DNA from: Protea cynaroides
Lineage: Eukaryota > Streptophyta > Magnoliopsida > Proteales > Proteaceae
Assembly: GCA_028583415.1 (NCBI GenBank)
Contig: CM053269.1
Span: forward strand, 44,499,388 to 44,563,387
DNA: 64,000 nucleotides
Reading direction: 5' to 3'
A program made the translations under genes and the position numbers. The notes under the pieces are model-generated. The model ran no database searches. It saw only the letters and a list, made by a program, of their open reading frames with translations, and was not told where the DNA came from. Below, in pieces: positions 22,970 to 33,464 of this stretch. Within the stretch, counting starts at the first letter, position 1. Every line of letters starts with the position of its first letter.

Positions 22970-25900
22970 AAAACTTAACCTACATCGAGATTGCAAAATG
23001 GGAAAAAAAAACTTGTATTTCTATAGCTACCAAAGAGGGTTTTTTATTTTTTACATGCCAACTTGGACTGAGGATCCATACCAATAAATCATAGGATATA
23101 TGATTAGAACTTGAATGTTATATTTGACACGTGATCAATTTGAGTCATTCCCTAGGTTTCTACTCACATATCAAGTCTTAATCGAAAAAGAATTTATGCC
23201 AAGTGGTAAAATAGAGTTTTTGAAATCCAATACTATGGGGAGTGACATGTTTGTGCATAGACATGTGTCCTACCCAGTCCAATTCATGAAAGAGTATATA
23301 TTTGAATCTGAGTCTGAAATTGACAACTAACCTAGCCATATAGAAATAAATCCTCTCATGCCCCTCATGTTGACATGAAAAAATCCAATGGTTGTCATTC
23401 ACTATGCTCACATACCGATGTATTGATATATGAGCACAATAGATGACAGCTACTAGATTTTCTCATGTCGACTTGAAGGGCAATGAGAGGATTTGAATCC
23501 TAACCCTACCATCCCATTGTTACAATACTTCAAATTACCACAACCGTTATTAACATTTGTGTGAGAATGAAGCTTTGACTTGATGGGACCGTGAAATGGC
23601 AGTTCTTCCTAAACAAAAAGTGAATTTTCAAAAAATATTAGAGAATTTATGGATCAAAAAATTAGGTAAGCCATTTGAAATTGCATTTAATGATAAATGT
23701 TTCTAATTTTATGATGGTGCTAGATTTCTAGCAAAGTAAGCAAGTCAAGGTTCCGAATGACCATGTATTAAATACAGCCTCACATTCAATTATTTATCCT
23801 TTTGGGTGCAAATAATATTCATCAATAAAAGGAGCATGATATGTCAGCAAACAGTAATCAAATAGAAATGAAACATGTCAATAAAACATAAACGAATAAA
23901 AATGTGACATGTTAGCATGCACAAAAAACCTGATTGTAAACGGGTGTTGATTCGTCTTTTTAGCACCAGAAACACCGACCAACCAGCTTATGAAAGTGCA
24001 GCACATCGGCTTCCACAGAGCCCATGGCACCAACTACACCGGCCAGTAAGAACATGCCATGTCAACTTGTGCAAAACCCCTCAACTAGTAATGGCAAAGT
24101 CAGTTTTTTGTGCTCGTAGCGTGCCAAGGACACATTAGCCACTTCTTACTTAAGTCAAGGGTAAATCTAACATAGACCACTTCATCGACTACTATAAATA
24201 GATTTCAATCATACAAGTTAACCAGGTCCATTTTCTGTGCATTTATGACTTTCTATTGTTTATCTTCCCTTATCTCAAGTCAAACTTTCAAAGCACAGAC
24301 CTAACCGACCTACTTATTGTTTGAAGTTCTAACTTAAGCATCAAAGTGAACCAATACATATACATGTTTGATGTCGAAGTGTTATTGTATAGATCGCCTA
24401 GGTGGGTATCCAATATATATATATATATATATATATTACTGAAACTCAAAATATATTGGATTATGATGGGAAAAATCACATTCCCAAATTGCCTGGTAGA
24501 CCAAAAGATGGTTTATTGATATCGTGTATTGGCTAGGTGGAGGGAACCGCATAAAGGTATAATTTGAGGAACAAGGGACTCAAAGCTCCTGCGAACATGG
24601 GACCCATGACCCGAGTCACCCGACATGTTTCCACTTCAATATAATCGCCGAGTATCTGATAATGTCTGATGTGAAAAAATAGTTCTCACCGGCCTCGTAA
24701 GAAGATTCTCAGAATTTAATATTTCTTTTTCGGAATAGAAAAAAAAAGCCGCATGCAGACAAGCAATTTGGGGCGTGGATGGGTATGGGGATTGGGGACC
24801 ACCGGCTTTCCAGATTGATTATTGAAACCGTTCCAAGAATCTCAGCCGTCCAAAGTTTTACGTTTACATTGATTTATCAATCCTCGTAGGCTCGTAGCTG
24901 TAAAACTCATTTGACTTACTAATTCATTTCCCTTTCCAAAGTTTAAACACGTGAATCACACGTTACTTGGTTTCTCACTCAAAAAAGAATAAAAATAATA
25001 AAACAATGTCTGATTTGTGTCGTTGCCACCAATAAAGGATATGAAATTCGATTTACCACCACCATTCACACGTGAATCACTGATCGTTTTTTTTTTTTTC
25101 TTCTTCTTCATGCTTGTCTATGTGTTTGTAAGGTAACTGCGATAACATGGGAAGTAGGAAGGCCATTAGTAATCCAAGAAGATCTTTGGATTAGGAGCTG
25201 TAGGACTTGCTGTGAGTTTCTATCGTTTGCAAATGATGACTTTGACTTTCATGTTTCTCCCATTTCCTCTAATGAGGAATTTTCTTATGATGTTTGGGCA
25301 TGTGGATTAATTTTCTTATGATGTTGGCATGTGATTAGGCTACGGAAGGAGCCGTGATTGCTAGGGCTTGGGTTATCAGTGTTGACATGAATGTTAGAAA
25401 ATATTTGACACTGTTTCATTGCATAACCCTAACTTCATGTATAGATACGCCTGGAATACTAATATCTCTCATTGATTCATATCTTTCGTAAACGATTGAT
25501 TTTCGACTGTTTACTTGTGACAATCCTTGGGTTGGAGTCTTCCACAGCCTGTCTACTAGATCTGTCTTCTTCTCTGCTATGGGTGCTAAGGGAGAGATCA
25601 CCGTAGTAACTACGGTGACTCCTTACCTTAGTATTTATAATACTATTCGAAAACCCTTAATTCATTCTCAGAATGAATAGGGAATGTATGTCTCTGCCTA
25701 GTGACAAACATGGCATATACCCTGCTTATCAAATAATGTGAGATCTCTATTAACTAATTAGACAAGTAAATAATATTGACCAATAAGATCTTCAAAAATA
25801 TTTTACAATGAACTCTTAAGTAATTGCATTACAATATAAAGTAATAGGGAACCATATTATCTTTTAGGCTAAGCTTTATATTTTTTTTTAAAGGTTAATG

Positions 25901-26072
25901 ATTTGGTGTTCTTTATAAACATTAAAGAAGTTTGGTATTAATGAGTTTGTGAACTTAAAAAGGCAAACCACTTCAAGAGGTTTGTTTCTCACTTTGTATA
26001 CAAAACAAAATATGGCTGTTTTTAGTGATTAAGAATTCTTTGTTTTGAATATGTGAATGTAGTTTTGATTTT
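21420..26072. other. bZIP upstream region and intergenic DNA
   Basis: 21420-22160 is probably bZIP leader and promoter DNA. Its minus-strand open frames there are pyrimidine-rich and low complexity. Poly-A of more than 30 bases lies at about 22931-22968, (TA)n at 24412-24436, and a foldback at 23348-23494 (listed separately). The remainder to 26072 has no supported gene. Confidence 0.45.
23348..23494. repeat. Foldback element (about 147 bp)
   Basis: The left arm AAATCCTCTCATGCCCCTCA, continuing into TGTTGACATGA, pairs with the right arm TCATGTCGACTTGAAGGGCA followed by ATGAGAGGATTT. Pairing continues inward to ATGCTCACATACCGATG / TATTGATATATGAGCAC around a short loop near 23420-23428. It has the form of a small MITE. 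No target duplication is obvious. Confidence 0.6.
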
Positions 26073-27786
26073 GGGAAAATATCTCGTACCATCTAAATGC
26101 TTTACGAATCATCACCTACCATTCCATAGGTTTTTAAAATCATCAATCACACCCCATTATATGACGGAGGAGAGTTAATTTTTTTTTTCTAAACATCTAT
26201 ACCCTTCTTATTTTCATTTGAATTTTATTTTTTTTTTTTTAATTAGAGTTTCTGTTCTTCTTTCTCAATCAGCCCCACTACCCCCAAAACAAGTGTCTTA
26301 CAACTGATTAAAAAACAGCAGACAAGTTGGATTCAATTTCTTTCAATTAGACAAATGAAAATCACCAAGGGAGGGATTTGGAACCTGAAAATAAAAATAA
26401 GAACAGATGTTAAAAACAGAGAAATATGACATGCCAGTCACCGCCGAAGCTTCAATCATATCTGAGTTTTATGGAACGGTTCTTTTGCTTCCTATTTATG
26501 ACTTTATCCTTCCACTGTTATGGATTTTCGTTGGTTTTATATAGCAGCTCTGAGCCTCCAAAATCTGAGTCGCAAATGGCGGACAATACGATATATCGAC
26601 TTGCGTAGGGGAACTGCAGAGACAACAGGTGTTCCAGCAGACTGAGTTCAAGGAGCCTCCATTGGTAACCCTCTGGCAGATTTGAGCCTTCTGGTGGCAG
26701 GTTTTCCACTTTCAGTAGCTCTATCTACCCTTTCACTAGCTCTATCTACCCTTCTTCCACTTCTCTCTGTTTCTGAGAAATCCATCGGTTGGCGGTATAC
26801 GATCCAAGAGTAAGAAGATAGCAACCAGAGATTATCCCTATGAACAGTGCCAAAATTGAAAATCCCTCAGACGGATGGGTTGGAGAAAACATCCAAAGCA
26901 GAAAGGGATTGACAGAAATGCCAACCCATATGACCAATCGCACAAATTTTACCGTGGGAAAGTCATCTTCTGGCACCGTTCATCTCTATCCCATCAAAAC
27001 CCTAACCAAAAAAAAAAAAAAAAAAAAAAAGGCCTTTTGAAATCAATCTGGATTTTGGGCACCAAGAGAGCTCCTTCCCAAGTCTAACGGTATAGTTAGC
27101 CTCACGGTTTGCACATTCAAGCAGGAATATATAAGAAGAAAGCTTCTTTAACATCTGTTGGGTCTCAAGTCTAATGCTTGAAACCTCCTGTTTGCAATAA
27201 AAGGAAGCCGCTCCGATGAAGAGCTTCTAATCCCAGGCAAATAGATCACGTCAACGGAGCAGAAGAACCTCAGATCAGGTGCATGGTAAGTCGGAAATCG
27301 AAAAATTCAAGCATAGAAGCCTCAAATCCATAAGAGACTAAAGAATGAGGAGAACTGGAGAAGATTGGAAGCACATGAATTGAGAATTTGAATTTCGATT
27401 TGCTATGCCTCCGGAGAAACAAGTTTGGAATGAGAAGATATGAACAATAATAGGGATATATTTCCAGAAACGGAAATTTAACAGTCTTCCGTCGACGATA
27501 TCACAACCGTCGAGGTTTTTTTTTTTTTTTTTTTTTTTTTAACGGTTTGCTCTATTTCGCGATTTAGGGTTACGATTAAAAATGAGTGCTTAACCTTACA
27601 ACAAGGGCATTATTGTCTACCAAAAAATAGATTTAAACTGACATCAACATTTAACGGAAATGACTTAATGTATTGGGTCTCTTTGTTAAATGTTATAAGA
27701 ATTTGATTGGTAGTTGATGATGTCAGAAACCTATAGATGGTAGGTGAGGTTTTGCTAAGTATCTGGGTAGTACGTAATATTTTCCC
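26073..27786. mobile_element. Mutator-like element (MULE) with long TIRs
   Basis: The perfect 9-bp direct repeat tttgatttt lies at 26064-26072 and 27787-27795. The ends are inverted: GGGAAAATATCTCGTACC at 26073 and, complemented, GGGAAAATATTACGTACT at 27786. Similarity continues for roughly 95 bp (TCACCTACCAT..ATAGGTTT; CATCAA..). A 9-bp duplication with long TIRs is typical of Mutator. It encodes no transposase (no MULE or SWIM motif seen), only short minus-strand open frames, plus a poly-A run (27006-27030) and a poly-T run (27517-27540). Confidence 0.85.
26518..26976 (-). CDS. Unidentified minus-strand frames inside the MULE (hydrophobic)
   Basis: The frame 26976-26746 encodes 76 aa with two strongly hydrophobic stretches (FVRLVIWVGISVNPFLLWMF; FSILALFIGIISGCYLLTLG), predicted membrane segments. 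A second frame, 26709-26518 (63 aa), starts MENLPPEGSNLPEGYQW. They are separated by a small direct duplication (CTAGCTCTATCTACCCTT, about 26715-26752) that carries stops. I recognise neither. Being inside long TIRs without a transposase, they could be a captured host-gene fragment, but this is unproven and they may be non-coding. Confidence 0.2.
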
Positions 27787-28169
27787 TTTGATTTTCTATC
27801 CAGAGTTTCATATCCGACATTGAATGACTCTGTTCTTTGATTACTATGTTTAGTTCAATCAATCTATGATCCGCTTTTTAACAGAGTGGCCAGTATGAGA
27901 AGCTATGAGTGTTGTCGCTCCCAAGAGGTCAAGGTTTCAAATACTTCTGGCCACATCCGGTGTTAGCTGCACTTTATTCCCCCACTCTCTCTCCCTCCCC
28001 CAATGAAGGGCAGGCCCCTTAGGTGCCCAATTCCATCTCCTGGCCCCACTATGGGCACTGTAGTATAAAATTTTTTTGTTTAGCTCAATCCCCATCCTTA
28101 AGTTGACCTCAAGATTTGGGACAATATGCATAAGTCCTTACCAACTATTATAGCTGACACTTCCACAAC

Positions 28170-29541
28170 ATCTTCTAACTATTATATCCCAATAAGAATT
28201 GCAAACATCATCTACCATCCACAAGTTTGCAAAAACATTATCTATCATTCAAATTTTTTGCACCGTTAATCAAATAAGCCTACTCCGTTCAAAGATTCTT
28301 GTTAGTTGCTGATGTCAGCTGAAATGGAACCATTGATATACTACCCTTTGAGCCGAGTTAAAAGACGATTTTACCCTTTTCGATATCCCAACTTTGTCAA
28401 TTGTTGATTCGTGGCCCTTGTCCTAAACTGAAATCCAATCCTTTTACCCTTTTTCTCGATCACTTTTCATTTTCAATTTGTAGAGAATGTTACTAGAACT
28501 ACTAGAAATCATGAGGAAAACAAGGGGTTTCAAGCTGGGATGAAAGCTCATGAAGGTCTTCAAATGGGGCTTGAGGCGTAAACGGAATCCAGATGGGTAC
28601 AACCTTTTGCAACGTTCACCATCTCCAAACTGTAAGAGTAAGACGATATCGAAAATCTGTTATTAGGGTTGAAATCTGAAGCGAGGAGCGCAAAAGCTCT
28701 ATTATGCAAAACCCGCAACGTGATACCCGCGTCTAGGGCGAGAGTCGTTGGAAGCGAAATCAGTTGCAGTGGTGCCGAAAGGACATCTGACAGTGTACGA
28801 AGGTGAGAAGGATGGATGCTCACATCGGGTTTTGGTGCCGATAATCTACTTCAACCGTCCTCTGTTTGTAGAGTTGTTGAGAAAAACAGAGGAGTATGGG
28901 TTTCATCATCCTAGTGGGATTACTATTCCCTGTTGGATCTCGGATGTTGAAAACATTCGAAGATTGCTGTCAGCCAAAGCGTCTATAAACCATCAATGAA
29001 ATATTGCCTTTAATGCCATCATAAAAGCATGATTTATGATTTCCTGTACTTTCTCTGTTTTCTTGTGTAAAATGATGGAGGCATGTAATTACAAAAGGTT
29101 TTGAACACTTTGGCATTAGTGGTGGAACATCAATGAGATTTTTGTTTCTTTTTTTAGCTTTTGAATCAAATCAATACTAGAGAGTTATTAGTGATTGTTC
29201 TTACGTGAATGAAATGATGCCAAATGAAAATGGTCCATTCTTGATATATTCTAATGGCGGTGGCGATCGTTATTGCGTGATAGGATAAAAGGATTGTGGA
29301 ATCTTAAAATACAGTCATGACTCTTTAATGTAAACACAAAGAAATCCAACACTTCCATTATAAAGTTAAATTAGTCATTTAACTTAATTTTTAAAATTTT
29401 CAATTTTTAATATGAAGGATAAAACTATATATCAACAAATTAAGTGATTTCCGTCAATTAAATGGGTGCGGTTGATGTTTTTGTAAATTTGTAGGTGGTA
29501 GATGATGTTAGTAATTCTTATTATGTATTTAAAATTTTTCC
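28170..29541. mobile_element. Second Mutator-like element enclosing a SAUR pseudogene (Pack-MULE candidate)
   Basis: The left end near 28191 reads AATAAGAATTGCAAACATCA followed by TCTACCATCCACAAGTTTGC; the right end, complemented from 29541, reads GGAAAAATTTTAAATACATA then ATAAGAATTACTAACATCAT. The inverted match covers about 50 bp well and fades over another 40. The terminal words resemble those of the MULE at 26073-27786. The outermost left end is eroded (the GGAAAA tip is not visible) and no clean 9-bp duplication is found, so the left boundary is approximate. Between the ends lies the SAUR relic and no transposase. Confidence 0.55.
28550..28999 (+). pseudogene. SAUR-family (small auxin up-RNA) pseudogene
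   Basis: One uninterrupted phase of 150 codons runs from ATG 28550 to TGA 28997-28999, with a typical SAUR layout: basic N-terminus (MKVFKWGLRRKRNPDGYNLL), then VVPKGHLTVYEGE, HRVLVPIIYFNRPLF, EYGFHHPSGITIPC and a short C-terminus. Three in-frame stops break it: TAG 28664-28666 (codon 39), TGA 28670-28672 (codon 41) and TGA 28721-28723 (codon 58). There is no frameshift. Two of the stops fit TGG to TAG and CGA to TGA transitions. After the last stop there is no ATG before the conserved domain. SAUR proteins modulate auxin-linked cell expansion, partly through PP2C-D phosphatases; this copy is probably silent. It lies between Mutator-type inverted ends. Confidence 0.85.
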
Positions 29542-30237
29542 AAAAATATATATATATATATTGAACAAATAAAAAATAAAATTTATACATGATAGGTCGT
29601 ACAATTGAGAACCAAATTTGACCAGTAACCTTATTGAAGAATTCTAAACATATCTTACAATCAACTTGCCAAATCACTTATCTAAGTGGTTAGAAGAAGT
29701 ATAGATTATGGAATTGGTCCCAAATGCAGTTGTAAGGGAATCTTTCTTCCCCAGGCCTATTTATTTCCTCGTAAAAGCCCAGACAAATGCAAATCCTCTC
29801 ATCATATTTGCTAATCAGCTACCTAATTCATCCTATCAAAATAAGATCCGTGGAAAATTTTATGTTGGATTACCTCAACTTTACATATTCAAATGAAGCA
29901 TAAAATTTTAATTTGTAAAATTTGTTAGATTGGGCATCTTAAAAAATGAATATTGGACTAGAAACAAATGATTCCTAACTAGAAATTGAGCCACATAAGA
30001 CCGGTCTGGTTTTTCTCCATAGTTCACATCACAGTTCGAGAAATTGGTATCAGATAGGTCAGATTGATTGATTTGTATTTGTTTTGGACCTAACTAATAC
30101 CAATCTAATCCTTTTTTTTAATATTATTAGATACGGTATCAACCACATGTCAGTTTCCAATTGGTTCCGTACATTAAATTAGGGTTGCAATAGGATAGGG
30201 TTGGACCGTGTATTTACAAACCCCAACCCAACCCTAA
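29542..30237. other. Intergenic stretch between transposons
   Basis: AT-rich, with a short (TA)n at 29548-29562 and no supported gene. Its right end (30182-30234) is the left part of a GC-rich repeat (GGGTTGGACC ... CCAACCCAACCC) that resumes at 30786 after the MITE insertion. Confidence 0.4.
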
Positions 30238-30782
30238 GGACCTGCTTAATAAAACTTTAGATTCTGGATTCTATGGATTTTGGCTCATAGGGAGCCATTT
30301 TGGAATAGAAACGTGTTTGATAAACTCGGTTGGATTCGAGCTCTCACAGAGTGAACCGGATTCAAAATAGTCTTGAATCCAAAATTTTGGAGTAACTAAT
30401 ACTTGCTCCAACATGTTTGAGCACATTTTTGGGAGAAAAAAATGAGTGGACTCTCACTTGACCACCACCACCGCCACCACCCACCACGACCACGACCACC
30501 ACGACAACCACTACCACCCACCAACCACGACCACCACCCATCACCCATCACCCATCATCCACCACCACCACCCACTACTTCCACCATCACTTTTCTAGAC
30601 TTTGATTGGGGAGATAATATTTATCAAACATGTTACAGTTCCAAAGATATTCTGGAATCCATTTCAAAAATGTGTTATCAAACATGTTTTTACTCTCAAA
30701 TAATCCTGGAATAACTTAAAGTAGAATCCAAATTATGAACCGAAATCCATAATCCAGAGTAGAAGTTTTATCAAAAATACCC
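30238..30782. mobile_element. PIF/Harbinger (Tourist-like) MITE carrying a CCA-rich tract
   Basis: The ends are inverted: GGACCTGCTTAATAAAACTT at 30238 and, complemented, GGGTATTTTTGATAAAACTT at 30782, continuing with TCTGGATT..ATGGATTT. The 3-bp TAA duplication (30235-30237, 30783-30785) and the GG-starting TIR fit Tourist elements. The longer shared word accctaag could instead be an 8-bp duplication. The interior has a (CCA/CCACGA)n tract at 30460-30590. It splits a GC-rich repeat. Confidence 0.6.
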
Positions 30783-30785
30783 TAA

Positions 30786-30895
30786 GTCCCTCAAAGTGAA
30801 CCCAAGCCCAGCCCAACCCTGATAGGGTTCGACAAAGCAACAACCGAGCCCGACCCTAGCAGGGTCAGGGTCGGGCCGGGTTAACCCTGATTGAG
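30786..30895. repeat. GC-rich dispersed repeat, right part
   Basis: The words CCCAACCCTGATAGGGTTCG, GACCCTAGCAGGGTCAGGGT and GGGCCGGGTTAACCC are short palindromic GC-rich motifs unlike the AT-rich surroundings. A related stretch occurs at 32290-32450 (GGGTCAGGCCGGGCTC; CCTGACCCTGCTAGGGTTTG). This is a dispersed repeat of unknown class. Confidence 0.45.
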
Positions 30896-30936
30896 GTGGA
30901 CTTTCAAAAAATAGCCGAAAACATGGGGTTTGGAGT

Positions 30937-31169
30937 GGATCCGCATCCTCTCCTCCCAGTGGTTCTGGGAGGACAGTGGCAACCTATCCCGGATGGTTGC
31001 CACGTGGTTCTCGGTGAATCTGAGACCTACGTTCGAGCCGACACCCGGCTTGTAAGCCGGGGTGTCGGCTTGGACGTAGGTCTCGGATTCACCGAGAGCC
31101 ACGTGGCAACCATTCGGGATAGGTTGCCACTGTCCTCCCAGAACCACTGGGAGGAGACGATGTAAATCC
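30937..31169. mobile_element. Foldback MITE, copy 1 (Mutator-like, near-perfect hairpin)
   Basis: It is one long inverted repeat: arms of about 110 bp run from GGATCCGCATCC to the loop CGGCTTGTAAGCCG near 31048-31061 and back to GATGTAAATCC, with few mismatches. The direct repeat gtttggagt (9 bp) flanks it at 30928-30936 and 31171-31179; one extra a at 31170 separates the right end from the repeat. Open frames on both strands across the hairpin are artefacts of the symmetry. Confidence 0.8.
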
Positions 31170-31189
31170 AGTTTGGAGTCTATCTTCTT

Positions 31190-31429
31190 GGATCCACATC
31201 TTCTCCTCCCAGTGGTTCTGGGAGGACAGCGGCAACCTCATCTAGATGGCCAACAGATGGCTCTCGGTGAATCTGAGACCCACGTTCAAGCCGACACCGC
31301 TGACAAACCAAGCCGACTGGGGGTGTCGGCTCAAATGTGGGTCTCGGATTCACCCGAGAGCCATGTGTTGACCATCCGAATGATGTTACCGTGTCCTCCC
31401 AGAACCACTGGAGGAGACAATGTGAATCC
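31190..31429. mobile_element. Foldback MITE, copy 2 (same family)
   Basis: The ends GGATCCACATC / GGATTCACATT are flush with a perfect 9-bp duplication tatcttctt (31181-31189 and 31430-31438). Arms of about 105 bp are similar to copy 1 (CTCCCAGTGGTTCTGGGAGG; CTCTCGGTGAATCTGAGACC), with more mismatches than copy 1 and a loop near 31300-31320. The 9-bp duplication and long TIRs point to Mutator. Confidence 0.8.
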
Positions 31430-31438
31430 TATCTTCTT

Positions 31439-32911
31439 CTCCTTCTCTTTCTTTTCCTCTTCTTCAAATGGTTGTTCTGGTTCTTGGGTCTGATGGGCTC
31501 GAAGGATGTCTTTTAGGGGGTAGAGCCGTAGAGATGGAGATTGGAGAAAAGGGATTTATGGGCTATAGTAAATCTCTTCGCTTCTGTACCCAGGTTGCCG
31601 GTTCCCCAGTCGGATTCAAACGACATTGGTGCAGAAGAGGGCTGATGATCCATGGTGGCATTTGATCGGTTTTCATCCCCCCCGATTCACGAGCTTCCCT
31701 TTTGGAGGTAAAAGTATAACTGAAATGGAAGAAATGTGTTGTTTTATATTTGAATTTAGCTGCAATAATCGTCCAGCTGCACTCCAAAACGTGACCACAA
31801 AAATATTTGAGATACAACCATCTAAAAAACAACTTATTGATCTCAAACCAGCAGGCAGAGAGGAGAAGAGATGAAATAAAACTCTTACTTTTGAGTTCCA
31901 TGGAGGCTTTCTCGATGATATATAAAATAATGGGGAAAGGGAACCGTTCGCCTCCGATTGTCTCTACAGGGAACTGTTCCTTTGGAAACGGGAACAACTG
32001 CTCTAAATCTCGACACCGAATTGCCTAGGATTCTAACTTTCCAATCACCTTTGATCTCAATATCCCTCAAAAATTGTGAAAATCATGACAATCAAGAATT
32101 GCCTAGGAAGAGGTTGTGCAGCTGAGGTGTTACAGGGAGAGAGGATTGCTGCGGGCGTCGCCGGGGGAGAGTGTGGCTCTTCTTCTCCTCCCTCTTTTCC
32201 ATAGTTCTGGCATCTTCCGTTTCTGAATTTTTTTTCTACATAAACGAATCCATGAGTCCTGCAAACCCTAATGGCCTAATCCATTTCCAGAGTTGGGTTG
32301 GGTCAGGCCGGGCTCAGCACGAGGCTTCAACCCACGCCCCGCCTGACCCTGCTAGGGTTTGTAATAACATGGGCCCAAACCCGGCCTTGTCAATGTTCAA
32401 AGCAGGTTTAGCCCTACCCGGGCTTAGGGCGGGTTTGGATTGTCAGAGTAAAACTTGCATCTTTACATCACATTGGATTAATTTTGATATGACCAAGATA
32501 GTAGATTTAAAACCTTGGTTTCCATGATGCCGGTGAGACTTTTGATCAGTTGTTATGCTTGCAACTAGAAAGGCAATCTCAGGGAGACCCTCACTCGAGG
32601 GGCTACATGTCGTTTATCTTTTGAAGCAAGATGAGTACTCTGTCCTTCCATGGGTCTTAATGTCACAATATTTTCTTACTCAAAATCGACTTCCATGTCC
32701 TTCCTTATTTTTCATACCGAATATAGGGTCAAAATTGATCCTAAATGGAATTGATTATAAAATTTGACTAAATTGGTTTCATGAAAACCTAAAGAGAACC
32801 AATACCGGATTTACTCGATGGACCAATCCAATAACAACTCGATAAGAATCCATTAAGTCAATCATTTAATAAATATATGTATAGAAGATTGAAATCAAAC
32901 CGATACCAACT

Positions 32912-32960
<49 letters not shown>

Positions 32961-33464
32961 GTTGAACTCATGACCTCTTTGAGAATTTTATTAAATATAT
33001 ATGTAAAAACCAACACGAAGACGAATCAATTAAATAATGGCTGGATATATCCCTTTAAGTCATATGATGAATTGAAAAAAAAAAAAAAATCTATATATGC
33101 ATATGATGAATCGAAATAAAACCAATATGAATCCATTTAAGCCATCCCAATAGAAGCCCGAAACGAAACTGGATTGAAACCGAAACCGAATTTTTAATTG
33201 GATCATAATTGGCCGAATCAATCAAGAGCAAAACCGGACCAAACTAGCCTCGTCGACACGCCCTTGCCCTAACTGTCATATACAATCAAATCGAAATCAA
33301 ATCAAACCAAACCAAACCAAACCAAACGGCTGAAACCCGGACTACAGTTTTCTATTTCAGGGCAAAACCCAAAGCCCTACATTTTTCAATTTCAGAAGCC
33401 CTATACCGACGAGAAGGAAGGGTTTTCTTCTTTCTCTGCTCAAAATCTACACTCTTCGGTCGCC
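31439..33464. other. Intergenic DNA and NSA2 upstream region
   Basis: It contains a GC-rich repeat at 32290-32450, a (TA)n microsatellite at 32912-32956 and a run of AACCAAACCAAACCAAACC near 33305-33326. The last 120 bp (33340-33464) is probably the NSA2 promoter and leader. I see no perfect telo-box (AAACCCTA), although AAACCCAAAGCCCTA lies at about 33365. The open frames at 31563-31997 and 32171-32527 show no domain. Confidence 0.4.

Noticed and set aside
28560..28823. 87-codon minus-strand frame opposite the SAUR
   Set aside because: It is the antisense shadow of the SAUR pseudogene.
30881..31147. Similar proteins on both strands across 30881-31493
   Set aside because: They are consequences of the near-perfect palindromes of the foldback MITEs, not genes.
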